Positions 10,393-20,797 of a stretch of 64,000 bases of DNA are shown here, one piece after another. The DNA lies in assembly GCA_025558095.1 (NCBI GenBank), contig JAIVFI010000034.1:62001-126000 (forward strand). The letters are read 5' to 3'. The translations under genes and the position numbers were made by a program. Numbering within the stretch: the first letter of the stretch is position 1; each line of letters begins with the position of its first letter. Below the pieces are notes generated by a model that was not told the origin of the DNA, ran no database searches, and saw only the letters and a list, made by a program, of their open reading frames with translations. This DNA is from Hyaloraphidium curvatum. Lineage: Eukaryota; Monoblepharomycota; Hyaloraphidiomycetes; Hyaloraphidiales; Hyaloraphidiaceae.

Positions 10393-11121
10393 ATGGCCTC
10401 CCCCCCTCCGCTCGCCTTCTCCCCCGCCTCCTCGAAGAGCTTTCTCGATGGCTACTCCTCGAATTGGTTCTGCTATTGGGATGGCTCCTACGACGTTCCG
10501 AAGGACCCCGAAAAGGACTACGCGTTCCGCCCCGCACTGCACCTCGCCCGCCCCGACGCGGTCGGCGACCTCGCCGGCGCCGAGTTCGTGTATTCCCCCG
10601 GCTGGGACGGCAAGTTCCCCGACACACCGGAAGTGCGAGCCGCGCTGGCCGCCCTCGCGGGGCCCAACGCGTCGCTCCTCCGCCTCAAAATCACGCAGTC
10701 GCTCTTTGGCAGCGAGAGCGACTACCCGTGGCTCCCCCTGCTCCTCCCCCCGGGCACCGCGTACGACCCGCAGGCGGTGCTGGGGGCGCTGGGCGCCCAC
10801 GCGGAGCTCAAATCGCCGGTGCACGTGCGGAAGGAGGTCCAGGACGCGGCGGAGGAGCCCGAGGAGCAGCTGGCCAACAAGGCGTTCATGAGCATCTTTG
10901 CGGAGGACGGGGCGGACCCGTCGGCGCCGGAGGAGAGGAGGAAGGCGTACGAGGAGGCGAGGAAGGTCAACGAGGAGGTCTGGGGCGCCGTGTCCAGGGG
11001 CGGGTTCCCGCTGTGCTTCACTGCGGGGAGCGAGAAGCTCAACCCCGTGCCGACTTTCATCCTGGGCAAGCTGGAGGGGGACCTCGTGGGGGGTTTCATG
11101 TCGGTCGTGATCCACACGTGA
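10393..11121 (+). CDS. Nuclease A inhibitor-like (NuiA family) protein
   Basis: Single exon, 242 residues. The block LFGSESDYPWLPLLLP (around residues 105-120) matches the SESDYP signature of the nuclease A inhibitor family, and the C-terminus (PTFILGKLEGDLVGGFMSVV) fits the family's closing strand with its G-x-x-x-G-D pattern. In cyanobacteria NuiA blocks the NucA nuclease; eukaryotic relatives have no settled role. The ~100-residue N-terminus (FLDGYSSNWFCYWDG) is not part of the domain as I know it. No signal peptide, so probably cytosolic. No cognate nuclease is seen nearby. The next gene is convergent, ending at 11239. Confidence 0.6.
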   Translation: MASPPPLAFSPASSKSFLDGYSSNWFCYWDGSYDVPKDPEKDYAFRPALHLARPDAVGDLAGAEFVYSPGWDGKFPDTPEVRAALAALAGPNASLLRLKITQSLFGSESDYPWLPLLLPPGTAYDPQAVLGALGAHAELKSPVHVRKEVQDAAEEPEEQLANKAFMSIFAEDGADPSAPEERRKAYEEARKVNEEVWGAVSRGGFPLCFTAGSEKLNPVPTFILGKLEGDLVGGFMSVVIHT

Positions 11122-11238
11122 CGACGGGCTCATCCGGAAGGAGTCGCCGGCCTGCAAGTGACTGGCATTCGAGCAATACAATAGACTACGTGTTACCACA
11201 TCCGGAGGCCTCCAACCACCACCGCCCGCCGCCGCGCC

Positions 11239-13011
11239 CTACAGCGGCACCCCCCGCGCGAACGACATCACCCCCCTCGGATCCCACGCCCTCTTCAGCC
11301 CCCTCAGCCTCGCCCACCCCTCCTGCCCAAAGTACGCCTCCCCCGGCCACGGCCCGCCCGTTCCCGCGCCCTGCACGACGGTGCCGTTGGCGAGGGGGGT
11401 CGCGTCGCCGTCGAGGTAGTTGTAGTACGCCGCCGCGGTCCCCCCGCTCCGCCCAGGCCATTCCTCGGCGTACCCGCGGATGATCCGGGCAAAGGCGGCG
11501 CGGTGCCATGCCAGGCACCGCGGGCAGTCCCCCCGCTCCCAGATTATTTGCAGCTCGAACGACGAAAACGTGCCCGGCCCCTGGTGAACAAAGGCCGACG
11601 GGGAGGGCGAGCGCAGGGCGGGGAAGGGGGAGCGAGAGGGGTTGGTGATGTGGCTCGCGGGGCCGCCCCAGAGGACCTGCAGGGTGAAGAGGTTGATGAT
11701 CCCCGCGTCCCACGGGATCCGGGAGACGGCGTCGCGGGTGCCGACGGTCTCGAGGAGGGCGCGGTAGAACGGCCCGTTGGGGCGGGGGGCCGAAGGGAGG
11801 ACGAGGGAGGAGGCCTTCCACAAGTGCCCGTCGGTGGCCTGCGCGCCGCCCTCGAGGGAGAGGTCCTGGATCGAGGGGGCGGGGCCGGCGGGCTGCACCC
11901 ACGAGTTCCAGAGGAGCGCGTCGATGTACCGCCCCGCGCGGACGTCGGTCTCGGTCGGCATGCCCGCGGCGTCGGTCAGCGGCTTAAGGAGGCGCCAGAC
12001 GGCCGAGGTGTCCGAGGTGCCGTACCAGAAGCCGACGAGGAAGAGGGTGCTGGGCACGTCCGGGGACCACGAGGGGGAGTTGGGCGACCAGTTGAACTCG
12101 GTCGTGACGTTGGGGTGCATGGCTGCCGAGGAGGCGAGGGCATAGTATGCCGGCGCGAGGCGGTCGGCGACCCCGCCGGGCCACTTGAGGGAGAAGAAGA
12201 CGGTGCCCAAATTGTTGGGTACGCGGTGCACCGTAAACCAGAACCGGGTGGCGATTCCGAAGTTGTTTTGGCCCCCGCCGCGGAGCGCCCACCACAGGTC
12301 CGCGGCGGGCCCGGTCGAGTTGGCCCTCACGCGCAGCGTCCGCCCGTCGGGCACCACGATCTCCACCTCGACGAGCGCGTTGGAGAGCACCCCGAACATG
12401 CGGCCGAAGTTGCCCACGCCGCCGGCGAGCACCTGGCCGACGCCTACGCCGGGGCACGTTCCTCCCGGCAGCAGCCAGGGGCCGGTGGCCTGGCGGTACA
12501 GGGCGAGGTACACCGGGCCGAGCTTCCAGCCCGCACCGACCTCGGCGATGCCCGATCGGGCCGGTTCCAAGGGGCGCACCGGGCCCGGCCGCACATTTAG
12601 CTGCCTGAAGTTCCTCAGGTCGACGACCACCGCTCCCCGTCCGCCGAAGCCCGTCGAGCCCGACGAATACCCCTCGAATGAGTGGCCGCCCGACCGCGCC
12701 GTGACGCGGTACGCCGGGCGGCCCTTAACGGCGGCGCACGACGAGGCGCAGCGGAAGGCCGCGGCGACGTGGGCGGCGGTGCGGGGCAGCATGACGGCGG
12801 CGGGGCGTCCGCGGTGGCGCCACTGCCACGAGGGATAGTTGGCCTCGAACGCCGCCGAGCCGGGGAACTGCACGTTGTTCCCCAGCGCGCGCGAGAGGCA
12901 CGTCCTCAAGGTGCCGCCCGTGCAGTTGGCCTGGCCCGCCGCCGGGGCTGCCAGCAGCAGCAGCGGGAGGAGGAACGCCGCGATGGCCGGCATGGGCGCC
13001 GGGAACCGCAT
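11239..13011 (-). CDS. Secreted BBE-type FAD-dependent oxidase (bicovalent flavin motifs)
   Basis: Single exon, 590 residues. An N-terminal signal peptide (IAAFLLPLLLLAAPAAG) indicates secretion. The FAD-binding domain shows the His flavin-attachment motif in TARSGGHSFEGYSSG and the Cys attachment motif in LLPGGTCPGVGVGQVLAGG, so both covalent links of berberine-bridge-enzyme-like oxidases are possible. The core FAD block LWWALRGGGQNNFGI is intact, and the BBE C-terminal motif appears as AAYYNYLDGD. Such enzymes oxidise sugars, alcohols or alkaloids with O2. I start at the ATG at 13011, which directly precedes the signal peptide, rather than farther upstream in the same open frame. Substrate unknown. 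Confidence 0.88.
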   Translation of the reverse strand: MRFPAPMPAIAAFLLPLLLLAAPAAGQANCTGGTLRTCLSRALGNNVQFPGSAAFEANYPSWQWRHRGRPAAVMLPRTAAHVAAAFRCASSCAAVKGRPAYRVTARSGGHSFEGYSSGSTGFGGRGAVVVDLRNFRQLNVRPGPVRPLEPARSGIAEVGAGWKLGPVYLALYRQATGPWLLPGGTCPGVGVGQVLAGGVGNFGRMFGVLSNALVEVEIVVPDGRTLRVRANSTGPAADLWWALRGGGQNNFGIATRFWFTVHRVPNNLGTVFFSLKWPGGVADRLAPAYYALASSAAMHPNVTTEFNWSPNSPSWSPDVPSTLFLVGFWYGTSDTSAVWRLLKPLTDAAGMPTETDVRAGRYIDALLWNSWVQPAGPAPSIQDLSLEGGAQATDGHLWKASSLVLPSAPRPNGPFYRALLETVGTRDAVSRIPWDAGIINLFTLQVLWGGPASHITNPSRSPFPALRSPSPSAFVHQGPGTFSSFELQIIWERGDCPRCLAWHRAAFARIIRGYAEEWPGRSGGTAAAYYNYLDGDATPLANGTVVQGAGTGGPWPGEAYFGQEGWARLRGLKRAWDPRGVMSFARGVPL

Positions 13012-13435
13012 TTTCGGGCCTCCCAGGCAGTGCAGGCGATTTTGTGTCGTTTTGGGAAGTGGCGGCGGCGGGTAATCCTGACTCAAGACCCTCTGCCCGA
13101 CCCCAACCTCTGTCAGGCTGACAGCAGGCTGCACTCCCGCAGAAAGCACGTTGCCATGCTGGCAAAGCGATGCGGAGCTGCTCTGGCTTTGGATGTCGCA
13201 CCTGGCAGTGAGGGCAGCTACACTTCGCCCTCGGTGTCAGATCTTTTCGAACTAGACAGAAGAGATCAGACGAGGATGACTATCAGACGAGGATGACGCC
13301 GCCGACAAATGACCAGAATGCTCAATTGATATCAACATCGTCCAGCTGTCGGCTGCCGACTGCCAACATGCTTGTGATCGCGCAAGCGCGGGAGACATTG
13401 CCGCCTTGTTTACTTCCTCTCCACTCCTTCCGGAC
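13012..13435. other. Divergent intergenic region
   Basis: About 420 nt between the secreted oxidase and the N-acetyltransferase, which are transcribed away from each other. A 13-nt direct repeat (ACTATCAGACGAGGATGAC-like) lies near 13262-13296. No gene seen. Confidence 0.4.
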
Positions 13436-14604
13436 ATGTCGGCGCCCCCGCCGCTCACCGCCGACCAGCTCTCGCGCTACTTTTCGCGCATCGGCCTCGA
13501 CGCGCCCGCCGTCGCCGCCGCGCAGCGCGTGCCGGACGTGCCCGCCGCGCCGCCGCCCGGCTCGCCGTCGGCGCTGCTCCCCACCGCGGACCTCCTCAAA
13601 CTGATACTGGAAAAGCACTCGACCGCCGTGCCGTTCGAGAACCTGGACGTGCACCTGCCGCGGCTGTACCCGGGCCGGCCGGAACCCGCGGGGCAGGGCG
13701 GGCGCCGGGAGGAGCAGCTGCTCGACGCCCGCGGCGGGTGGTGCTTTGAGCACAACGGCCTGCTCAAGCGGGCACTGTTGGCGTTGGGCTACGCGGTGCA
13801 GGATGTGGGCTGCCGCGTTTGCCACCCCGACCCTTCGAACCCGGGGGCCAACCTGCCCGGGATCGCGGGGCACCGCGCGCTGCTGGTCACCCCTCCGCCG
13901 CTCTCCGCCCTGTTGGGCAACGCGCCCGCGCGGGGGGTCCCGCGGAAGCGCTATTTGGCGGACGTGGGGTTCGGCTCCCACGCCGCCGCCCTCGTCCCCG
14001 TCGAAATGCCCGAGCGCGGGGAGGGGCTGTCCCCCGAGGCGTGGAAGGTTCCCGGGGTCAAGGGGTGGCGTATCGCCGAGGGACATTACCCCGATCCAAA
14101 GGTGAAGGGGGAGGTCGGGTTGGGCTGGTACATGCAAGCCTGGGAGGTCGGGAAGGCAGAGGGCGGCGGGGCTGACAAGAGGAGGGGGAGGTGGGCGGAC
14201 GCGTACTGGTTCGACGAGAGGGTGGGTTGCCCGTGGCGATGTCTGGTTCCTCTCCACTTGGGAGCTGACGGCGCCTCCTTCCCCATGACAAGTATCCCGT
14301 CTTCGAGTGCGACTTTGACGCCGCCTCGCTGTACCTCTCCACGCACCCCGCCTCTCCCTTCGTCACCGCCACCCGGATCAGCCTATGGACCCCGCGCGCA
14401 GAGCTGGACGCGATCCTGGCCGCGCGCGGGCTGTCCCCCGATCTATCGGGCGCCGCCGACGGGCCCTGGTTGGTCACTTACGTCTCGGGTTCGATCGCGG
14501 TGCGGAGCCCGGAGGGGGAGCTGGTGGAGCTGGAAAAAGTGGACGAGGGGGATAAGGGGAAGAGGGAGGAGGCGTGGAAGGTGTGGTTCGGGATCGAGGT
14601 GTAG
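13436..14604 (+). CDS. Arylamine N-acetyltransferase
   Basis: Transfers acetyl or other acyl groups from CoA to arylamines and hydrazines. Two exons (13436-14221 and 14293-14604) around a 71-nt intron give 1098 nt, in frame, 365 residues. The Cys-His-Asp triad is visible: Cys in DARGGWCFEHNGLL, His in IAGHRALLVT and Asp in YLADVGFGSH. The N-terminal pattern YFSRIGLDAP and the block TAVPFENLDVHL are also typical. Fungal homologues often detoxify plant or bacterial amines. It is divergent from the oxidase gene at 13011. The splice join (FDER then YPVFECDF) removes an otherwise nonsensical stretch. Confidence 0.9.
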
Positions 14605-15181
14605 CCCGGACCCGCTCCCGGAGGTCGGTGGCGGTCGGAGCCGTCCGGCTGCGCTGCGCGTAGTATATTCTGCCGTTCGAACGTCGAGGAAGCATGACGA
14701 GAAGGCTGCGGCTGCCGACTTCCGCCGGCCGACCCGAAGCCGGGTCGGGCGGCACCGATAACGTCCCGAGTCGGAACTCCCCTGCCCCGGCAAAGGAGAA
14801 GCAGGCGACCGGCAAACCGCCGTGCGGATCGTGAGCGAGCCCCCTCTCCGACTACATCGGCGCCCTCCCAGCGCAGTGGGATGCCTACTGGTTGGGGGAT
14901 CACTCTGACGAATCAGCTGCTGTGTCGGGCCCTTGGGCGGTGCCGGGCCGAAAGGATCCCGAACCAAGGACGCACGCCGATAAGTCATCCGCTGTGGCAA
15001 TTCCTGTGCTGCCGTCAGCACAGGCGGTCGGAATCGGACCTGACTCTGGGATCTCTGCGCTGTGCGCCTGGCAGGGATGCGGCATCCCCGCGCCCTATAA
15101 AGGACGCACCGTCAGGAGCGGTGGAGGGTCATCGCATTCCGACACATCGCCAGCAATCGCATCGCACTCCTCTGCTCCGAC
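14605..15181. promoter_or_regulatory. Intergenic region with TATA box of the protease gene
   Basis: About 580 nt between convergently unrelated plus-strand genes. It contains CCTATAAAGG at 15094-15103, about 80 nt upstream of the next ATG, preceded by a small inverted repeat GGGATG-CGG-CATCCC (15074-15088). No additional gene seen. Confidence 0.5.
15094..15103 (+). promoter_or_regulatory. TATA box
   Basis: CCTATAAAGG, an AT-rich core in a GC-rich intergenic region, ~80 nt upstream of the serine protease ATG, a normal distance for TATA plus short leader. Confidence 0.5.
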
Positions 15182-16683
15182 ATGCCTCGCGCAGCGCGCA
15201 TATCAGCGCTCGCCGCCGTCCTCGCCGCCTTTGCCGCTTCCGCCGCCGCCGCGCCGACCAAGTTCTTTGGTGCGTCGCCCGTCTGCACTCCACGGGACAT
15301 GCCCGCTCACACGGCACCCCTTCCAGGCTACCAGTACGCCGGCGAGGCCAAGGACACCAAGAACGAGGTCGTCTCCTTCGAGCCCGTCTCCTTCAACATC
15401 GCTAGCAACGGCCTCGGCGCCACCATCCCCGCCAACCCGATCCGCCCCGACGCCGCCCGCAAGGCCACCATGCCAGTCACCAAGTTTACCGGCGTGTTCA
15501 AGGAGCCCGACTCGGCCCCGGCGGACGGCGCCGCGAACGACACGAGCATGTTCGACCCCGCCACACCTTTCAACTTCCTCGGCGTGGCTCGGACCACCGG
15601 CATCGTGACCGAGTACCTGTACAACGGCGTGGCAGCGGCCACCACCGGCGTGGAGGCCTGGGTCAAGAACTTCCTGCAGGCGGATGCGGCGACAACCGAC
15701 CAGGTTAGTCCGCCGTTGCGGCTTGTGTGCATCGCTGACGTGCGTCCCCGCGCAGGTCGACTTCATGGTCGGCAACATGCCCAACCCCGGCTCCAAGTAC
15801 TACTCCTGCACAGGCACCGGCGGCGCCGCCAAGACGTGCACGCGCCTCTCCACCGCCCCCGTGATCGCCAGACGCGGCGCGCTCGACCGGCGCTACATCT
15901 TCGGCCGCGACGACCGCTCCCGAATCGCCGCCGGCAGCCGCGGCAATTACCCCTTCCGCACCGTCGGCGTCGTTGGCAACCACTGCACCGGCACCCTCGT
16001 CAGCCCCCGCCACGTGCTCACCGCGGGCCATTGCGTGCACACGGGCGCCGGCGGGGACTGGATCGCCGACCTGAGCTTCTCGCCCGCGTACGACGAGGAC
16101 GCGGCGGTCAAGAGGCCCTTCGGGAAGTTCGAGTGGCGCTCGGCGACGACGGTCAACGCGTGGGCGAGGGACGGGAGCTGGTCGCACGACTATGCCATCA
16201 TCGAGCTCGAGACCGCTGACACGGGCCTGGGCTGGATGTCGTACGGCTGGCACAACGGCCTCAACGTGAACTGGAACCTGAACCGTGGGTTGACTTGCCC
16301 TCCCTCCTCTTCGCACTCGGCACGGGCTGACCTGCCGCCCGTCCCCAGTCAACGGCTACCCCGGCGACAAGTGGGCCCGCATGCACAACCACTTCGGCGC
16401 CCTCCTCGGCGTCAACGGCGAATCCTTCACCTACCGCACCATCGACATGGTCAAGGGCACCTCCGGCTCCGGCGTGTATCTCTACCGCGCCAACGACGGG
16501 TTCCGCCGCATCTACGGGGTCAACAACGTCCAGTACTGGATGGGAGGGGATGCTCAGGCTGGGAACGCAAACTATGCGGCGGGACACACCGCGCCGTCGT
16601 GGAACCAGGCGGTCCGGATCACCCCGGCCAAGTTCGCGCGGATCTGCGGGTGGATCAACATGCCCGCGGCGATCGGATGCTGA
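15182..16683 (+). CDS. Secreted trypsin-fold (V8-like) serine protease
   Basis: Four exons (15182-15269, 15327-15703, 15756-16284, 16349-16683; introns 57, 52, 64 nt) give 1329 nt, in frame, 442 residues. It begins with a signal peptide (ISALAAVLAAFAASAAAAP), then a pro-region of about 150 residues. The catalytic domain has His in VLTAGHCVHTG, Asp in SHDYAIIELE and Ser in VKGTSGSGVYLY. GTSGSG in place of GDSGG resembles the glutamyl-endopeptidase (V8, S1B) branch. The likely activation site is near the basic IARRGALDRR. It probably degrades extracellular protein. The first intron restores APTKFFG-YQYAGEAK, removing a stretch with poor codon bias. Confidence 0.85.
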
Positions 16684-17248
16684 TTGGCTCTAATTGAGGA
16701 TCTGAACATCGTGTACATAGCTGACTCTGCTTGTCCTGAGCAACGCGATATAGACTTGAATTGGATGAAACAACGTCGTCGCTCCGGATCCCAATCGAGC
16801 TCCCTTCGTGTGTGGTGGCCGCGTGTTCGAGCAGGGACACAAGAGTCGGGGGGCGGAGATGACAGCTACGACACGCGGTCGCACGATCCCGTGCCCAAGC
16901 GGCGAAGATCGCCACGGTCCTTCGTGCCAGCGGCGATGCGATGGAGAGCGCTTTGGCGCGAGTGCTGGGTTTGGTGACGTCGTGGGGTCCGGATCGCGAG
17001 CGTTGGGCTTCCCTGAAGCCGCCCGGGCGGCCGCCGCAAGCTATCACAGGAGGGGGCGAGCGAATCCGTTCCGAAAGGCAGCGTGCGACCATTTCTCTCC
17101 TTCGTCAACCTTGTGTGCCGACGGAGCAGGGATGCGACCTCGTGCAAGGCGGAGCTCGACGTCACCCGCGCGCCCCGCCGCAGGATGGACGCCTTGGGTC
17201 GAGCCCCGACCCCTTTCCCTCCAGCCGCAAACGTCTCCCTCAGCAACA
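16684..17248. other. Intergenic stretch
   Basis: About 565 nt. A frame is open upstream of the next gene but lacks motifs and codon bias, so I treat it as 5' flank. Nothing else recognised. Confidence 0.5.
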
Positions 17249-18205
17249 ATGCTCCCTCTTGACCTCGTCCCCGCCCTCGTCCGCGCGCTGCTCGCCGCCG
17301 GCGCGCAGGCCACCGCCGCGCGGCTGGTCTCGGCCTCCCGCGGATGCCGCGCGGCGGGGAGGCGGGAGCTGCTGCGGGCGGTGTGCGCGCGCGGGTGGAC
17401 GGGAGAGCGCGTGTGGGGGCTGCTGCCCTCGGCGGGGCACGTGCGGAGGCTGGAGGTGGCGGTGCCGGCGGGGTGCGGGGCGGAGGTGGAGCTCGTACGT
17501 GCGTGCGGGAACTTGAGGTCGCTGCGGGTGTGTGCATGGGACAAGGAGGGTGCGCGTGGGCTGCTGGCCGCTCTGCCTTCCCTCAATTATCTCGAGGAGC
17601 TGGAGATCGAGGGCGCGGGGTGGGAGGCGTGCGGGGAGGAAGCCGTCGCGTTCCCTCCCTCGCTGAGGAGGGTCAAGGTGACGGCGGTGTCGAAAGCAGA
17701 GGGTTTCCTCCGCGCCCTGGAAGCGGCCCCGGGCCTCAAGGATCTGTTCTACGTCTCCCCAGACTTCGGCAGCGGCTGTCTGGCCGCCTTCCCCGGCCTG
17801 CTGGCCAAGCTTCAACGCCTCGAGACCGACGCAGCGGACCTCATCGGGCTCCCCTCCGGCCTCTCCCTGCGCAACATGCGCACCGTCGTCCTCCGGTGCG
17901 CGGAAGAGCTGGATGCGTGGTCGTGGGGCAGGCTGTGCTCCGCGCTGGATGCCGAGCGGGTGGTGCTGGAGCAGACGTGCACGTCGCGGGTGCTGGACGG
18001 GCTCCCGCCACGGGCAGGAACGGTGGTGCTTTCCCGACCGGTTCCCGGCTTGGATCGTGGGAGATTCGGGGCGGCGGCACGGGCGGCGGCGGGGGTGGAC
18101 CGGCTGGTGCTCATGGTCGCGGAGGGCAGCCCGTCGTGGAGCGCCGCCCAGGAGGAGCGCGGATTCTGGCGCTCGCTGTTCAACGCGGCTTGGATCGGAT
18201 GCTGA
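17249..18205 (+). CDS. F-box-like/leucine-rich-repeat protein
   Basis: Single exon, 318 residues. The N-terminus (MLPLDLVPALVRALLAAG then LVSASRGCRAAGR) has the spacing of a degenerate F-box helix bundle. Irregular leucine-rich segments follow (VRRLEVAVPAG, LRSLRVCAW, LEELEIEGAG, LRRVKVTAV, MRTVVLRCAEELD) as in F-box substrate receptors. By family analogy it would bind Skp1 of an SCF ubiquitin ligase and select substrates through the repeats. I chose the ATG at 17249 because upstream in-frame sequence has no coding character. Both domain calls are by pattern. Confidence 0.6.
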   Translation: MLPLDLVPALVRALLAAGAQATAARLVSASRGCRAAGRRELLRAVCARGWTGERVWGLLPSAGHVRRLEVAVPAGCGAEVELVRACGNLRSLRVCAWDKEGARGLLAALPSLNYLEELEIEGAGWEACGEEAVAFPPSLRRVKVTAVSKAEGFLRALEAAPGLKDLFYVSPDFGSGCLAAFPGLLAKLQRLETDAADLIGLPSGLSLRNMRTVVLRCAEELDAWSWGRLCSALDAERVVLEQTCTSRVLDGLPPRAGTVVLSRPVPGLDRGRFGAAARAAAGVDRLVLMVAEGSPSWSAAQEERGFWRSLFNAAWIGC

Positions 18206-18554
18206 AGGGGAAGGATCGACGTAGTGTTTGCGTGGAGGGTGGAACGCGAGCCTCAGGAACGACGACTCGCAGTGAATGAGCTCCAATTGCTGTATGCAGG
18301 TCCACTTCCTCTTTCGCGGCGTGTTTCCTTGCATGTCGCCTTTTGAGGCACCCGAGAGCGGCAAGAGAGAGGCCTGACGCCGACTACAAGACTGTTTCGT
18401 AAGGCGGCGTCGCCTTGCCGCGTAAGCTGGAGCGGGCGGACCCTCGGAACTTCCGCCTCCCCCAACTCCTCTAGAACGCGCCGTAGCGACCGAAACCGTT
18501 CTTGGTGACCGCGAAACCGGCCTGCAGTCCTCACTCCCTCGAAAACCCGCCGCG
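18206..18554. other. Intergenic stretch
   Basis: About 350 nt between two plus-strand genes; nothing recognised. Confidence 0.5.
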
Positions 18555-19184
18555 ATGGCCGCCTCTACCTCCCCCTCCCCCGCCCCCGTCGCTTCGCCCG
18601 AGGACGTTCTCTCGTTCTGGTACCCGACCTCCCCGCCGACCTTCCGCGCTGAATGGTACCGCGTCAACCCCGCCATGGACGAAGAGATCACGCGGCGCTT
18701 CCTCCCGACGTACGAGGCCGCGGCGCGGGGCGACCTCTCGTCGTGGGAGTCGTCCCCCCGTTCCGCGCTTGCGCTCGTCATCACGATGGACCAGTTCCCG
18801 CGCAACATGTTCCGCAGCACCGCCCGCGCGTTCGCGACCGACAAGGACGCGCTGCGGGTGGCGAAGGACGCGATCAGGAAGGGCTTCGACGGGGAAATGG
18901 GCGTCTACGAGCGGTGGTTCCTGTACCTGCCCCTCGGCCACTCGGAGGTGCTGGAGGATCAGAACGAGGTGGTCGGCTTGTTCGAAGCCATGGCGAAAGT
19001 ACACCCCGAGTGCAGGATGGCCATAGGGCCGTCTAAGGAGCACAGGGACATCGTGGCAAGGTTCGGGAGGTTCCCGCACAGGAACGAGGTGCTGGGAAGG
19101 GAGTCTACGGAGGAGGAAGTGGAGTTTTTGGAGAATGGGGGACCCAACTTCGGACAGGGGCCTCCGAAAAAGGGAGGGAGGTAG
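18555..19184 (+). CDS. DUF924 family protein
   Basis: Single exon, 209 residues, full length for the family. Family-typical blocks are visible: VLSFWYPTSPPTFRAEWY, ALALVITMDQFPRNMFR, MGVYERWFLYLPLGHSE and the C-terminal FLENGGPNFGQG. DUF924 proteins are all-alpha, TPR-like, found in proteobacteria and fungi, with no established biochemical role. No signal peptide or membrane segment. Confidence 0.85.
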   Translation: MAASTSPSPAPVASPEDVLSFWYPTSPPTFRAEWYRVNPAMDEEITRRFLPTYEAAARGDLSSWESSPRSALALVITMDQFPRNMFRSTARAFATDKDALRVAKDAIRKGFDGEMGVYERWFLYLPLGHSEVLEDQNEVVGLFEAMAKVHPECRMAIGPSKEHRDIVARFGRFPHRNEVLGRESTEEEVEFLENGGPNFGQGPPKKGGR

Positions 19185-19466
19185 CCTCGTCCGTTGCGCC
19201 CCCTCTCGCGATCCATCAACCAAGCAAGTGAACGTGTATATCTGTGCCTTCAATCCACCTTTATGCTCATTCTCGGGCTCTCTCGATCTTCCGTAAGCGA
19301 GCGCGGCGGGAACCTCTGGATGTTTCGACGCGTCCGCCACCGCCGCCCTCCAGAACTCTGGAACTTTGGTGCCTGTGACCATACGTGTCCGGAACCAAAT
19401 CGCTCGCAGAGCCTCCTACAGGACTCGTCGTTACCGGAATCTCGTGCATCGCACCCCCTTCGCGCG

Positions 19467-20752
19467 ATGTCCTCGCCCCAGATCCCCGTGCGCTCCGTCG
19501 TCCTGAACGGCAACCCCGCGCCGGTCCCCCTCTCCGCCCTCGGCCTCGGCCTCATGTCGCTCTCCGTCTTCCTCGGCGGGTTCGGCGACGCGGGCCACCA
19601 GACCGAGGAGACCGCGCTGGCCGTCATCGGGCGCGCCCTCGACGCCGTGCCCGCGGGCGGCAAGCTGCTGGTCAACACGGCGACGTTCTACGGGACGGGG
19701 CACAACGAGTGGCTGCTCGGGAAGGCGATTGCCCGGTTCGGGCGGGAGAGGTTCTTCATGTCGGTACCTCGGACGCGTCCGAACCCGCGGGAGCTCATTC
19801 ATGTCGCGTCGGACGGCGCAGAACGGACAAGTTTGGCCAGTTGCGCGACCGCGACACGGGTCGCTCCCTCGGCTTCGACATCTCCCGCGCGTCGATCCGG
19901 GAGCAGCTCGCCGGCACCCTCGAGCGCCTCGGCACGGACAGGGTGGACTGCTACCTCCCCGCGCGGATCCCCCCGGACGTGCCGATCGAGGAGACCGCGG
20001 CGGCGCTGAAGGAGCTCGTGGAGGAGGGCAAGATCGGGTACGCGGGGCTGAGCGAGGCGAACGCCGAGACGATACGGAGGTCTGGTGTCGCGCCGGCCCG
20101 CCCCTGCGGCTTCCTGACGTGCTGCGGGTCCCGACAGGGCATCCAAGGTCTGCCCCATCGCCTTCCTCGAGACCGAGTACTCCATGTTCTCCCTGCACAT
20201 CCGCGAGAGCATCCTCCCCGCGTGCCGCGAGCTGGGCGTCAAGGTCCTCGCCTACTCCCCGCTGGGCCGCGGCATGCTGACGGCCGCGGTGCCCGCCGAG
20301 CTCCCCGCCAGTGGGCACGCCTTCGCTTCCCGCTCCCGACGTGCCGCTGACAAACCCGCCGCCCTTTGCAAGCTGACATGCGCCGGCACTTCCCCCGCTT
20401 CCAGGGCGACAACCTCTCGCACAACCTCGCCCTCGTAGCCAAGGTGCAGCAGCTCGCCGCCAAGGTCGGCTGCACCCCCGCGCAGCTCGCCATCGCGTGG
20501 CTCATGGCCGACGGCGAGGACGTGTTCCCCATTCCGGGGACCAAGTCGGTCGCGCGGCTGGAGGAGAACCTCGGCGCGGCGGCGGTCAGGCTGCCAGCAG
20601 ACGTGAAGGCGGAGATCGATGCGGTGCTGGCGGGGTTCGAGACCAAGGGGGATCGGTACCCCGCAGAGGGGATGGGGCTGATCACGTGGCAGGAGCGGGC
20701 GGACCGGGCGAGGGTGGAGGAGGAGGCGAGGAGGAAGAGAGAGAACCTGTGA
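19467..20752 (+). CDS. Aldo-keto reductase, pyridoxal-reductase-like (AKR8 type)
   Basis: Four exons. Introns 2 (20080-20137) and 3 (20311-20372) are firm and restore ETIRRASKVCPIAFLETEYS and ELPATDMRRHFPRFQGDN. Intron 1 is ambiguous: GTACCT at 19764 to 19831 gives FFMS-FGQL, whereas 19760-19821 gives FFITDKFGQL and keeps the expected Lys. Both keep frame (365 or 367 residues). The substrate-Tyr region reads LLVNTATFYGTGHNEW, with Asn where most aldo-keto reductases have Asp, as in pyridoxal reductases. Other family blocks are AYSPLGRGML and FPIPGTKSVARLEEN. Likely an NADPH-dependent cytosolic reductase for pyridoxal or a similar aldehyde. Confidence 0.82.
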
Positions 20753-20797
20753 ATGGCGACCTGCCGACCACAGAAGGGCTACATCAACCACGACCCT

